A DNA stretch of 64,000 nucleotides from JAFEBO01 sp044221315 (lineage in GTDB: Bacteria; Planctomycetota; Phycisphaerae; Phycisphaerales; UBA1924), in the NCBI GenBank assembly GCA_044221315.1, contig JBGAPK010000010.1, forward strand, positions 62,001 to 126,000, read 5' to 3'. The translations under genes and the position numbers were made by a program. The notes beneath the pieces are model-generated. The model was not told where the DNA came from and made no database searches. It saw only the letters and a program-made list of their open reading frames with translations. This document shows positions 45,626 to 55,742 of the stretch, in pieces (within the stretch, counting starts at the first letter, position 1; each line of letters starts with the position of its first letter).

Positions 45626-48400
45626 ATGATCCAAAGAAATCGTATCGGTACCCACAGGAATGCGTGCTTCTCTTCCTGCTTGGGGGTTGTGTTATCTGTC
45701 GGCATGTGCTTCTCCGCGCTCGGTGCACCCCGCGCCGAACAGCCGGCCAACTCCGACAGGGTCGGGATCTACGAGCCGTGGAATGTCCTCCAGGACAAGC
45801 TCTCCGATCGCACGCTCGGCGCCAACGCATTCGTCCGCCCCGCCGGCGGACGCCAGGCGCTGCTCGACATGGGCAAGATCCAGACGCTGCTCGCCGGCGC
45901 GCCGATGGAGGCCGACGCCAACCAGCAGGTTGCGGTCGGCATCGCTCCGGCGCCAGCCGTGATCGCACTTCCCAAGCCCGACGGATCGTTCGAGCGCTTC
46001 GAGGTCGTCGAGTACTCCATCATGGAGCCCGCCCTCGCCGCCCAGTTCCCTGAGTTCAAGACCTACATCGGCACCTCGATCGACAGCCCGCAGTCGCAGG
46101 CACGCATCGACGTCACCTCGCTCGGCTTCCGCGCCCAGGTCCGCTCGATCGAAGGCTCGTACTGGATCGACCCGGTCACGATGGGCGATACCAACCTGTA
46201 CACCAGCTACAGCAAGAGCGACATCGTCGAAGTCCAGCCCTGGACCTGCCGTTTCGATGATCTCCCCGAGAATCACGTCATCGCCGCCGACAATCCCTTC
46301 TCCGACCGCGTCGCTACCGGCACGACCCGGCGCGACTTCCGCACGGCCATCGCCGCGACCGGCGAATACACCGCCTTCTTCGGCGGCACGGTCGCGCAGG
46401 GTTTCGCCGCCATTACCTCCCTCATGAACCGCATCAGCGGCGTGTACGAAATGGACTTCTCCGTTCGCTTCATCCTGGTCGCGAACGAAACATCGGTGAT
46501 CTATACGAACTCGGCCACCGATCCCTACAACAACACCGCCAGCTCCGCCCAGCTCACCGTCAACACCAACAACCTCAACAGCGTCATCGGTTCGGCCAAC
46601 TACGACGTCGGCCACCTCGTGACCACCGATCCGGGTGGCGGCATCGCCGGCCTCGGCGTCATCTGCGGCAGCAACAAGGGCGCGGGTGCGACCGGCCTTG
46701 CCTCCCCCACCGGCGACGCCTTCGCCATCGACTACGTCGCGCACGAACTCGGCCACGAATTCAACGCCAATCACACCTTCAACGGCAGCGGCGGCTCGTG
46801 CGCCGGAGGCAACCGCAACGCCGCGACCTCCGTTGAGCCCGGCTCGGGCATCACCATCATGGCCTACGCCGGCATCTGCAACGCCGACGATCTGGCCCTG
46901 CACTCGGTCGCCTTCTTTCACGCCCGCTCGATCCAGGAGATCACCGCCAAGGTCGCCGCGGTTTCCTGCTACTCCTCCGTTGTCCTTGGCAACGCCATCC
47001 CGGTCGTCAGCGCCGGTTCGGCGTTCACGATTCCGATCCAGACCCCCTACGCCCTCACCGGCTCTGCCACCGACGCCGACGGCGACGCTCTGACCTATTG
47101 CTGGGAGCAGAACATCACATCCACCGCCGCACAAGCTGCCACCGGTGGCATTTTTCCCGACGTTGGAAACAACGCGTACCAGCGCTCGTTCGATGCGATC
47201 AGCAGCCCGACCCGCACCTTTCCGCAGCTCGCAAACCTGCTGGCCAACACCTTCACAAAGGGCGAGCAGCTGCCCAAAACCAGCCGCAGCATCCCCTACC
47301 GCCTGACCGTCCGCGATGGCAAGGGCGGCATGAACTTCGCCGATGTGAGCATCACCTCGACGACCACCTCCGGCCCCTTCCTTGTCACGTCTCCCAATAC
47401 CGCCGTTACCTATGCCGGCCTCAGCACCCAGACCGTCACCTGGAACGTCGCCAGCACGACCGCCGCTCCGGTGAGCTGCGCCAATGTTGACATCTTCCTT
47501 TCCACCGACGGCGGCAACACCTTCCCGACGATGCTCGCCTCGGCCGTTCCCAACAACGGCTCAGCAAACGTGACCATCCCCAACACCGCGACGACGACCG
47601 CCCGCATCAAGGTCAAGGCCAACGGCAACATCTTCTTTGACATCAGCAACGTCAACTTCACCATCACCGCGGCTGCCGTTCCACCCGCGGATCCGACCAG
47701 CCCGCTCGCCACGCCCGGCAGCGTCTGCCCCGGCGGCATCTCGTCGCTCTCCGTCGCCAACCCCGGCGCCGGCATTGTGATCGACTGGTACACCGGTTCG
47801 TGCGGCGGTTCGCTCGTCGGCACCGGCAACCCCCTCAACGTCTCCCCCGGCGCCAGCACCACCTACTTCGCCCGCGCCCGCCGCACTTCCGACAGCCAGG
47901 TCTCGACCGGCTGCGCCTCCGTCGGCGTGACGGTCAATCCCAACCCGGTCGCCCCGACCAGCGTCACCAGCAGTGGCGACAATCTCTGCCAGTACGACTC
48001 GGGCAACATCACCCTCAACGTCGTTGGCGGATCGGGCAGCACGATCCGGTGGTTCACCGGCTCCTGCGGCGGCACGGTCATCGGCTCCGGTCTCGGGTCG
48101 TTTGTCATCGCCTCCCCCACCGTCACGACCACCTACTACGCCCGCTGGGAAACCTCCTGCGGCGTCTCGAGCTGCGCCAGCGTGCTCGTCACCGTCCGTT
48201 CCTGCCCGGCCGACTTCAACTGCGACGGCCTCGTCGAGGATGCCGACTTCGTGCTCTTCGCAAGCGCCTACAACGTCTTTGATTGCTCCGACCCGTCGAT
48301 GCCCGCGGGCTGCCCCGCCGATATCAACGGCGACGGCTTTGTCGAGGACGCCGACTTCGTTGTCTTCGCCAGCGCCTACGACGCCTTCTTCTGCCCTTAA
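45626..48400 (+). CDS. Secreted reprolysin-like zinc metalloprotease with dockerin-like tail
   Basis: 924 residues, with GAGAGGG upstream of the ATG and a signal peptide covering about 1-33. A propeptide-like region (about 35-215) precedes a metzincin catalytic domain (about 225-455) with HELGHEFNANH (His373, Glu374, His377, His383). The usual metzincin Gly is Asn380. A Met-turn IMAYAG (Met412) lies 29 residues later. Cadherin/Ig-like beta domains follow, including SATDADGDALTYCWEQ and two CxGxIxWYTGSCGG repeats (about 690-850). The four-Cys tail ends CP. It is probably exported as a zymogen and degrades extracellular protein. A strong terminator follows. Confidence 0.9.
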   Translation: MIQRNRIGTHRNACFSSCLGVVLSVGMCFSALGAPRAEQPANSDRVGIYEPWNVLQDKLSDRTLGANAFVRPAGGRQALLDMGKIQTLLAGAPMEADANQQVAVGIAPAPAVIALPKPDGSFERFEVVEYSIMEPALAAQFPEFKTYIGTSIDSPQSQARIDVTSLGFRAQVRSIEGSYWIDPVTMGDTNLYTSYSKSDIVEVQPWTCRFDDLPENHVIAADNPFSDRVATGTTRRDFRTAIAATGEYTAFFGGTVAQGFAAITSLMNRISGVYEMDFSVRFILVANETSVIYTNSATDPYNNTASSAQLTVNTNNLNSVIGSANYDVGHLVTTDPGGGIAGLGVICGSNKGAGATGLASPTGDAFAIDYVAHELGHEFNANHTFNGSGGSCAGGNRNAATSVEPGSGITIMAYAGICNADDLALHSVAFFHARSIQEITAKVAAVSCYSSVVLGNAIPVVSAGSAFTIPIQTPYALTGSATDADGDALTYCWEQNITSTAAQAATGGIFPDVGNNAYQRSFDAISSPTRTFPQLANLLANTFTKGEQLPKTSRSIPYRLTVRDGKGGMNFADVSITSTTTSGPFLVTSPNTAVTYAGLSTQTVTWNVASTTAAPVSCANVDIFLSTDGGNTFPTMLASAVPNNGSANVTIPNTATTTARIKVKANGNIFFDISNVNFTITAAAVPPADPTSPLATPGSVCPGGISSLSVANPGAGIVIDWYTGSCGGSLVGTGNPLNVSPGASTTYFARARRTSDSQVSTGCASVGVTVNPNPVAPTSVTSSGDNLCQYDSGNITLNVVGGSGSTIRWFTGSCGGTVIGSGLGSFVIASPTVTTTYYARWETSCGVSSCASVLVTVRSCPADFNCDGLVEDADFVLFASAYNVFDCSDPSMPAGCPADINGDGFVEDADFVVFASAYDAFFCP

Positions 48401-48429
48401 GGCCGCTCCAACAACCCCTTGATCCCCGT

Positions 48430-48460
48430 CCGCCCGGCCCTTGGCCGGGCGGTTTCTTTT
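48430..48460 (+). terminator. Rho-independent terminator
   Basis: A perfect 10-bp stem CCGCCCGGCC / GGCCGGGCGG with loop CTT is followed by TTTCTTTT, 30 bp after the metalloprotease stop. Confidence 0.88.
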
Positions 48461-48644
48461 GGATCCGCCGGGCCGAGTGCCTGCAAAGAACATGACCCTT
48501 TCTTGTCGTCCCGCAGCGCCAAGGCCTCGTTCTTCCGCTTTCCGTGCTGGGGCAGGGAAGGTGCTCGCTTTATCGCTGGCTCGCGGATCCTCTCCCGGTA
48601 TGCTGTTCTCGGCATCGCCCAGCGCGAAAGAGCCAGGGGGAACC

Positions 48645-51600
48645 ATGCTTCGAGTTATTATTTTGTCGCTTGCCACACTCTGTGCAACCGGCGCGGGCGC
48701 CCAGACCGCCCCGCCTCAACAACTGCTGGCACCGTTCGGCGGAACCGGAGAATTCTTCGGATCTTCGTGCGCGATCGACGGCGACACGCTCGTTGTCAGC
48801 CGGCAGTACGCGACCGTGCCCAGCCTGCGTGCCAGCGGCGCCCTTGTCTACCGATGGAACGGTTCGGCCTGGGGCTTTGAAGCCGAATTGGTCGGTTCGG
48901 GCGCGTCGGCGGGCGACGGCAGCGTCTCGCCGGTTGCGATCAGCGGCAACACCGTGGTCTTGGGAAACTCGTACAACAACAACGGCCCCCAGTGGGCCGG
49001 AACGGCGTACGTCTTTGTTCGAACCGCCGCGGGCTGGATTCAGCAGGCCAAACTCGACCCGCCCAGCCCGGTGGGATTTCAGCATTTCGGCCACAGCGTT
49101 GCCATCGACGGCGACACCATTCTGGTGGGAATCGCAAGCCAGGATTTCAACGAGAAGGGGCGGGCGCACGTCTTCGTCCGCACGGGAACCACTTGGTCCT
49201 ACCAGACGCAATTGACCGCCTCAGACGGCGCCGCGAACGACCAGTTTGGATACAGCGTCGCGGTCACCGGCGATACCGCCGTCGTCGGAGCCTTTCAGGA
49301 CCAGATCGGCGCTAACGGTTTTCAGGGCTCGGCCTATGTCTTTACCCGCACAGCAACCGCCTGGACCCAAAGGCAAAAATTGACCGCTTCCGACGGCACC
49401 GCCGACGATTCCTTTGGTTCCAGCATGGCCATCGACGGCAACACGCTGCTCGTCGGGGCGTTCCTGTGCGATGCGGGTGGCGGCGTTTACCGGCAGGGCG
49501 GGGCCTATGTCTTCACCCGAGAATTCGACGGGATGTGGCACCAACAAGCCCGGCTCTCTGCCTCAATCCCAACCAACGACGCCCGCTTCGGCAGCAGTGT
49601 GGCCATACGTGGTGATTACGCCCTTGTTGGCGCTCCCAATACCAACATCGGGGCTGTCACTCAGGCCGGTGCCGCCTTCTTCTTTCGGCGTTCCGAATCG
49701 CTCTGGACTCAGACCGACAAAATTGTCGTACCCGACGGGGCCACGCTCGATCGATTGGGGTACGCAGTCGGCCTGAGCGACTCGACCGCTGTCATCAGTG
49801 TGTCCGGAGATGATATTGGCGCGGCGGCAGATCAAGGCTCGGCCCTGGTCTTCTCCCGCGTCGGCAGTTGTTTGCTCCAGGGCGAGAACCGCGCTGTCGC
49901 GTCCGACGCCGCCGCCAACGACTACTTCGGCTTCGCCGTCGGTCTCAGCGGCAACACCGCCGTCGTCGGGGCCTTCGGCGACGATGCCGGCGCCGTCGTC
50001 GATCGGGGATCGATCTACGTTCTCGCCCGCAGCGGCAGCACATGGGACCAGATTGCCGGTCCGCTCGGCACGCCGGACAGCACCACCTCCGACAACTTCG
50101 GACGCGCTGTCGCCATCCACAACGACTCCCTTATCGTCGGCTCGCCCTTCCACAATGTGGGCGCGAACGCCGATCAGGGCACCGCCTACGGATTCGCTCG
50201 CTCGGGCTCCATGTGGAACCTCCAGACCATCATTCTGAAGGCCTCCGACGGCGCCGCCTCCGACTTCTTCGGATTCTCGGTCGGCATCAGCGACTTCACC
50301 GCCATCATCGGCGCGTACGGCGACGACACCGGCGCCGTCCTTGACCACGGCTCGGCATACATCTTCACCAAGTCCGGGCTTTTCGGCGACTGGACTCAGA
50401 ACTCCAAACTCCTTGCCCCCGATCTGGCCGCGGGAGATTTCTTTGGCTACAGCGTCGCCATCTCCGGCGACACCGCCGTGGTCGGGGCCTACGGCAAGGC
50501 GGGCAGCAAGGGCGCCGCCTACGTCTTCGTGCGTGAGGGGGGCGTCTTTGCCTACTCCGCCAAGCTCCAGGCCGGCGACGGCGTGGCCGGCGATTCGTTC
50601 GGCATCAATGTCGCCATCGAAGGGGACACCATCGTGGTCGGCGCTTCCAAGGCCAACGCCGGAAGGGGCGCCGCCTATGTCTTCGCCCGCTCGGGGGGAG
50701 TTTTCAGCCAGGTCGCCAAGCTGGGCGCCTCCGACGGTTCCGCCGGCGACAACTTCGGCCTGAGCGTCGGCGTCTCCGGGTCCAACATCCTGGTCGGCGC
50801 CTGCTCCGACACCATCGGCAACAAGGCCAACGCCGGCTCTTGCTACGTCTACACCAGCGCCTCGGGCACACCCGCCGGGCCTTATGTCTCCGAGAAGAAG
50901 TACGTCCCCACCACCGTCGGCGCCGGTGACTTCTTCGCGTTTTCCTGCGCCATCTCCGGCACCTCCCTGATCGGGGGTTCGAGCGGGTCGAACGGCGGCA
51001 AGGGCGCCGTCACCTTCTTCGACGTTTTCGATGCCGGCCAGAACACCGTCCTCAACACCTCCACCGGCACGCTCTACCCGACCGTGCCCGGAGCCATGGC
51101 CGCCGCAACTTCCGGCCAGTCCATCCTCGCCTCCGCCGGGGCCTTCAACACCGCTCCCCTCAACTTCGCGGGCAAGTCCTTGTCTGTCGCCAGCCGTTCC
51201 TCGATCAGTCTCAACTACACATCGCTGCTCACACTGAACGCCGGGAGCTCGCTCTCCAGCGGCTCGGGCTTCCCCATGGACATTTACTGTCCGGCGCAGA
51301 CCCCCGCCGACGGCGGTCGCGCCACCCTCTCGGCCAACACCATCCGCTTCGGCAATCTCGCCAGCGTCTTTGTCAACAGTGGCGAACTCTTCCTCAACGC
51401 GCCGATGTCGGAATTGAGCGGCAGCACCATCCTCCGCGCCGCCGGCTCGGCCGTCACGGCCTCCGGCGACCTGGCCTTCCGCGGCGCGCTCAACGCCACT
51501 GTCGGCGGCACTCTCGCCGCGGGCGGAGATCTCTCGCTAGATGGCGTCTCCAATCTGTTCAACGCCAACATCAGCGCGGGCGGCGTGGTGCGAGTCTCGG

Positions 51601-52577
51601 ATCAGGCCAACCTGCTGTATGTGGCGCTCGCCGCAAGCGACTTTGTCAGCAGCCCGAGCGCCATCGTGACGTTGAGTGGCACCGTCGCGGGGCACGTATC
51701 CAACTTTGGCAAGCTGCTGATCTCCGCCGACCTGGCGGTCCTCGGCGGCTTTGTCAACAACCCGGGCGCGGTCCTCAACCTGGGCAACAACTCCATGTAC
51801 CTCTTCGGGTCGATGGCGCAGAACGGAACGCTGACCGGGACCATCAACGGTTGCCCGAACTGCCTTCTGTCTCCCTCTCAGGGGTTCACGATCGAGCAGT
51901 CGTTGACGCTCGGTTCCGAGGCGGTGCTCTCCTTCACCGGAACCATCGAGGTCGGGGGCGCCTTCGATGCGGAACTGATCGATCCTTTGCAGTTCGAGAT
52001 GCGTGCCGGTGCCCTCCGCATGAACGCGGGGGTTGGAGGCTCGTTCGCGGGCACACGCACCCTCGAGGTCATGAGCCATGACTACGGCGCGGCCGGCGCC
52101 GCGGTGCGGCCCCTCGTCCCTGGGTCGTACCCCATCGCCTCGCTCGAACTCGGCCCCGCCCCAACCACCGTCACGCTGGCGGATGTTCGCGACAACGACG
52201 CCAACGGGCAGGGCACAAAGGAAGCCCTCTACCTCGACTCCCTCATCGTCCCCCTCGGCAGCCGCCTCAACACCGGCGCGATCCGGGTCTACGCCCGCGC
52301 GGCGACCATCAACGGCACCGTCGACCACCCCGGCAACATCTTCACCCTCCCTCCGCCCTGTGATGCCGACCTTGCCATCGACTCCTTGGTGGACGACCGT
52401 GACTTTGAAGTCTTCGCCGCGGCGTACACGCTCCTGGACTGTGCCGACCCGCATATGGCCACCGCCTCACGGTCCCTTCCCGGCGGCTGCCCTGCCGACC
52501 TCAACGAGGACCGCGTCGTGGATGACGCGGACTTCAACCTCTTCGTCGCTTCGTACGACGTCCTCCTTTGCCCCTAA
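48645..52577 (+). CDS. Large secreted FG-GAP and beta-helix protein with dockerin-like tail
   Basis: 1310 residues from the ATG at 48645 (AGGGGGA upstream). Earlier in-frame starts cross the terminator of the previous gene. A signal peptide covers about 1-19. Residues 25-800 hold about 14 FG-GAP blades (FGxSVAISGDTAVVGA, DQGSAYVFxR). Residues 820-1240 are a Ser/Gly/Leu-rich beta-helix-like region. The tail has a degenerate first loop (DLAIDSLVDDRDF) and a longer linker (DPHMATASRSLPGGC), keeps four Cys and ends CP. Paralogue of the giant FG-GAP protein at the left edge. Likely adhesin or scaffold. Confidence 0.85.
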   Translation: MLRVIILSLATLCATGAGAQTAPPQQLLAPFGGTGEFFGSSCAIDGDTLVVSRQYATVPSLRASGALVYRWNGSAWGFEAELVGSGASAGDGSVSPVAISGNTVVLGNSYNNNGPQWAGTAYVFVRTAAGWIQQAKLDPPSPVGFQHFGHSVAIDGDTILVGIASQDFNEKGRAHVFVRTGTTWSYQTQLTASDGAANDQFGYSVAVTGDTAVVGAFQDQIGANGFQGSAYVFTRTATAWTQRQKLTASDGTADDSFGSSMAIDGNTLLVGAFLCDAGGGVYRQGGAYVFTREFDGMWHQQARLSASIPTNDARFGSSVAIRGDYALVGAPNTNIGAVTQAGAAFFFRRSESLWTQTDKIVVPDGATLDRLGYAVGLSDSTAVISVSGDDIGAAADQGSALVFSRVGSCLLQGENRAVASDAAANDYFGFAVGLSGNTAVVGAFGDDAGAVVDRGSIYVLARSGSTWDQIAGPLGTPDSTTSDNFGRAVAIHNDSLIVGSPFHNVGANADQGTAYGFARSGSMWNLQTIILKASDGAASDFFGFSVGISDFTAIIGAYGDDTGAVLDHGSAYIFTKSGLFGDWTQNSKLLAPDLAAGDFFGYSVAISGDTAVVGAYGKAGSKGAAYVFVREGGVFAYSAKLQAGDGVAGDSFGINVAIEGDTIVVGASKANAGRGAAYVFARSGGVFSQVAKLGASDGSAGDNFGLSVGVSGSNILVGACSDTIGNKANAGSCYVYTSASGTPAGPYVSEKKYVPTTVGAGDFFAFSCAISGTSLIGGSSGSNGGKGAVTFFDVFDAGQNTVLNTSTGTLYPTVPGAMAAATSGQSILASAGAFNTAPLNFAGKSLSVASRSSISLNYTSLLTLNAGSSLSSGSGFPMDIYCPAQTPADGGRATLSANTIRFGNLASVFVNSGELFLNAPMSELSGSTILRAAGSAVTASGDLAFRGALNATVGGTLAAGGDLSLDGVSNLFNANISAGGVVRVSDQANLLYVALAASDFVSSPSAIVTLSGTVAGHVSNFGKLLISADLAVLGGFVNNPGAVLNLGNNSMYLFGSMAQNGTLTGTINGCPNCLLSPSQGFTIEQSLTLGSEAVLSFTGTIEVGGAFDAELIDPLQFEMRAGALRMNAGVGGSFAGTRTLEVMSHDYGAAGAAVRPLVPGSYPIASLELGPAPTTVTLADVRDNDANGQGTKEALYLDSLIVPLGSRLNTGAIRVYARAATINGTVDHPGNIFTLPPPCDADLAIDSLVDDRDFEVFAAAYTLLDCADPHMATASRSLPGGCPADLNEDRVVDDADFNLFVASYDVLLCP

Positions 52578-52606
52578 GCCCATTACCCAACCCACTTGAT
52601 TCCCTC

Positions 52607-52637
52607 CCGCCCGGCTCTCGTCTGGGCGGTTTTTTTT
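52607..52637 (+). terminator. Rho-independent terminator
   Basis: An 8-bp stem CCGCCCGG / CTGGGCGG (one G-U pair) is followed by eight T, 29 bp after the FG-GAP gene's stop. Confidence 0.88.
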
Positions 52638-52825
52638 AGGGTTCCTTCGCCTTTTTGTTCCCACGCAACCACGGAAAAACTCCCGCGTATCCCCCAAAGA
52701 GGTTGTCCGTTCAGCCTGTTTCTGTCGCACGGGACTTCGTAGCCCATCCCGCACGCCCACCCCGTAAGCCCAGCTCGCCCATCGCAGCGCCCGCGGGGTA
52801 CGGCATTACCCGGAGGTACCAGACC

Positions 52826-54589
52826 ATGCACTCCCGCCCCGCACTTTGCCTCGCTCTGCTCACGGCCGGCGCTGCCGCAATGGCCCTCCGCTCCGGTCCC
52901 GCACCCGAACCCGCCGCGCCGCTGTCCGAAATGGGGCCCGTCTCGATCTGCTTGGCTCCCGGTACTCCGGTCACGCCGGAGTTGCAGGCGCGTCTCGAGG
53001 CGGTGAACCGCGCTATCGCGGCCTACCTCGACGTCGACCCGAACAACCCCTTCGAGGACCGCTACAAGCTCGCCTCGCGATGGTCGGGCGGGCAGGGCAC
53101 GCCGCGTGTCATCACGTGGTCCTTCGTCCCCGACACCGTCAGCATCACCGGCGCGCCCAACATCGGCGAACCGACCAGCAACAGCAGCCTCTTCACGACG
53201 TTCGACGCCAAGCTCGCCCGCGCGACCTGGATCTCCCGCTTCCAGGCCTGCTTCGACCGCTGGGAAGCTCTTACCGGAATCGACTTCCAGCGTGTGACGG
53301 TCGCCGGCCAGGATTGGGACGACGGCGCCGCCTGGGGCAGCGCCCTCAGCGCGACCCGTGGCGACATGCGCATCGGGATGCACCCGATCGACGGCTTCAA
53401 CGGCATTCTCGCCTACTGCTACTTCCCCTCCAACGGCGACATGGTGCTCGACAAGAACGACGCCACCGGCAACAGCAACTTCTTCAATTCCTCCAGCACG
53501 CACGTCTTCCTCCGCAACACTGTGACGCATGAGATGGGCCACGGCCTGGGCCTCAACCACGTCTGCCCCTCCATCGGCACCAAACTCATGGAGCCCTTCC
53601 TCAATCTGGGCTTCGACGGCCCGCGACACGACGACGTCCGCGCCCTCCAACGCCACTACGGCGATATCAACGAGCCCGACAACACCGCCGCCACGGCCGT
53701 TTCGTCCGGCGCCATCAGCGCGGGACAGTCCCACACGCTGGGCACCATTCCGGGCGTCGCGATTTCCAATTCCTCCACTCTTTCCATCGACGCAAACGGC
53801 GAGGTCGATTATCACTCCTTCTCCACCAGCCAGATCCTCCTCGCCACCGTCTCACTCACACCGCTCGGGCTGACGTACGACAGCTCCATCCAGAACCTCG
53901 ACGGCACGTGCGCCAGCGGCAGCAACTTCGATTCGCTCGCCGCGGCCGACCTGATGTTTGACGTGCGCACCCCGGCCGACTCGCTCATGACTACGGTCAA
54001 CTCGAGTGGCGCCGGCGCCCCCGAAACGCTCGTCGGCGTGCTCCTCTCGCCGCCGGGCAACTACCTCGTCAAGGTCTACGAGAACGGCACTCCCGCCGAG
54101 AGCCAGATGTACCAACTCGTCATCTCCACGCCCACCGCCTGCACAGTCACGGCGTCGGACACGCTGCCCAACTACGTCTCACTCACCTGGACCCATATCC
54201 CGAACAACACCGGCTACATCATCAAACGCAACATCCTGCCCCTCGAGGCCGGCGCCGTGCAGGTCGGCACGTCCGCGACCAATTCCTTCCTCGATACCAC
54301 CGCCCCCGACAACCACACGCAGTACTACTACGTCTACGCCACCCAGTTTGGTACCTCGCGCCTCGTCGGAAACGACCCCGGATTTGCCAAGTGCTCCGGC
54401 GACCTCAACAACGACGGCCAGGTCAACGACGCCGACTTCAGTCTGTTCGTCGCGGCGTACAACCTGCTGCTCTGCTCCGACCCCGCCATGCCCGCGGGCT
54501 GCCCATCGGACCTCGACCGCGATACGGATGTTGATGATGTCGACTTCTCGATCTTCGTGGGGGCGTACGACGCGCTGCTCTGCCCGTAA
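52826..54589 (+). CDS. Secreted matrixin-like zinc metalloprotease with dockerin-like tail
   Basis: 587 residues from the ATG at 52826 (GGAGG nine nt upstream). Earlier in-frame starts overlap the terminator at 52607-52637. A signal peptide covers about 1-21. The catalytic domain (about 55-285) carries HEMGHGLGLNH (His235, Glu236, His239, His245), the full metzincin zinc signature, followed by a Met in KLMEPF. This fits the matrixin (M10-like) group. A beta-sandwich (about 300-450) and a fibronectin-III-like domain (about 455-520) precede the four-Cys tail ending CP. It differs from the 45626-48400 protease in fold family and flanking domains. Likely extracellular proteolysis. Confidence 0.9.
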   Translation: MHSRPALCLALLTAGAAAMALRSGPAPEPAAPLSEMGPVSICLAPGTPVTPELQARLEAVNRAIAAYLDVDPNNPFEDRYKLASRWSGGQGTPRVITWSFVPDTVSITGAPNIGEPTSNSSLFTTFDAKLARATWISRFQACFDRWEALTGIDFQRVTVAGQDWDDGAAWGSALSATRGDMRIGMHPIDGFNGILAYCYFPSNGDMVLDKNDATGNSNFFNSSSTHVFLRNTVTHEMGHGLGLNHVCPSIGTKLMEPFLNLGFDGPRHDDVRALQRHYGDINEPDNTAATAVSSGAISAGQSHTLGTIPGVAISNSSTLSIDANGEVDYHSFSTSQILLATVSLTPLGLTYDSSIQNLDGTCASGSNFDSLAAADLMFDVRTPADSLMTTVNSSGAGAPETLVGVLLSPPGNYLVKVYENGTPAESQMYQLVISTPTACTVTASDTLPNYVSLTWTHIPNNTGYIIKRNILPLEAGAVQVGTSATNSFLDTTAPDNHTQYYYVYATQFGTSRLVGNDPGFAKCSGDLNNDGQVNDADFSLFVAAYNLLLCSDPAMPAGCPSDLDRDTDVDDVDFSIFVGAYDALLCP

Positions 54590-54634
54590 GCGCGCAGCTC
54601 GATGAAATGCAACGCCGGTTCCAGCGAAATGTCC

Positions 54635-54663
54635 TTGAACCGCGAACGCCCCCTTGGTAGCGT
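54635..54663 (+). promoter_or_regulatory. Promoter-like -35/-10 pair
   Basis: TTGAAC and TAGCGT are separated by 17 bp, 41 bp before the ATG at 54705. Confidence 0.45.
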
Positions 54664-54704
54664 GGATCCTCAACCCGCCCGCAACCCGGGCGCAGGAGCG
54701 ATTC

Positions 54705-55526
54705 ATGAAGCCTGTCGAATTCGCGATGATTGCGGGCATTACGCTGGCACCTCTCGCCGCCCGCTCGCAGGTGTTTTCGGACCAGACATTCCCCAACGGC
54801 GACTGGATGCTCGAGACCGTGTACGACACCACGCCCTCGCAAGGGGCGCTCTGCCTTGGCACTCAGGTTGATTCCGGCCTTCCGGGCTTCGGCCGCGCCG
54901 TCTCCCATCACTGGCAGATCACCCCCGGCGGCGTCAGCATCGCCTTCGCCCATCTCATGAACGGAACGCCGATCGATCCGTCCACGCTCAGCGGCATTGT
55001 GTCCATCTCCTTCTCTCTCGACATCATCGCCGACTCCGCGCCGTGGGTAAACGCGATCGGATTTGGGCTCGTGCTCCGACAGGGCGGTTCCTATTTCACG
55101 GCCGTGCACAGCGCCGCCATCGCCGGCGCGGGCTGGACACACATCGCGGGCACCGTGAGTGCCGCGCAATTCCTTGAGGCGCTCGGCGGCGCGGAGAAGC
55201 CCGATCTCTCCACTTCCGGCGCTCCCTTCCGGATCGGCTTCTATAGCGCCAACGGCGGGAGCGGCGGCTTCCTGACCAACGACGCGCGCGGGCGGGCGGA
55301 CAACTTCAGCGTGCGATTCAACCGCACCTGCCCCGCCGACCTGAACGGCGACGGGCTGGTCGAGGACGCCGACTTCTCCCTGTTCGTCACGGCGTACGAC
55401 CTGCTCGACTGCGCCGACCAGAACATGGCGCCAGGCTGCCCGTCCGATCTCGATGCAAGCGGGTTCGTGGACGACGCCGACTTTGTGATCTTCGTCGGAG
55501 CGTACAACAGCCTGCTCTGCCCGTAA
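54705..55526 (+). CDS. Small secreted protein with dockerin-like tail
   Basis: 273 residues from the ATG at 54705, with AGGAG seven nt upstream. A signal peptide covers about 1-22 (KPVEFAMIAGITLAPLAAR). Residues 23-205 form one beta-sandwich-like domain opening QVFSDQTFPNGDWMLETVYD and closing GRADNFSVRF, a pattern of planctomycete lectin-like domains ending in a DNF strand. The four-Cys tail ends CP, with Glu in the first loop and Ala-Ser in the second (DLDASGFVDDADF). Function unknown. Confidence 0.8.
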   Translation: MKPVEFAMIAGITLAPLAARSQVFSDQTFPNGDWMLETVYDTTPSQGALCLGTQVDSGLPGFGRAVSHHWQITPGGVSIAFAHLMNGTPIDPSTLSGIVSISFSLDIIADSAPWVNAIGFGLVLRQGGSYFTAVHSAAIAGAGWTHIAGTVSAAQFLEALGGAEKPDLSTSGAPFRIGFYSANGGSGGFLTNDARGRADNFSVRFNRTCPADLNGDGLVEDADFSLFVTAYDLLDCADQNMAPGCPSDLDASGFVDDADFVIFVGAYNSLLCP

Positions 55527-55742
55527 GTTCGCCGCCGGGTCCCGCGCAGCTTCTTCATGCAAACCGCGGGCGGAAATCCTGCGGACCGAATGCGAACGTC
55601 GGCCCGAACATCGCATGAATGTGAAGAAACATTCGTGCAATTCGTCCCGGCAAAATCTCGGCCGGCGCTTGCATTTGCCGCTTCGGATTTAGACTGATCG
55701 CGGTGCGGCCGTCCCGCGCCCCGGAAGAAAAAGGAGATTCCC

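Noticed and set aside
45692..47134. Minus-strand open frame opposite the metalloprotease
   Set aside because: The plus strand has HExxHxxxxxH and a Met-turn. The antisense is Gly/Val/Asp-rich low complexity.
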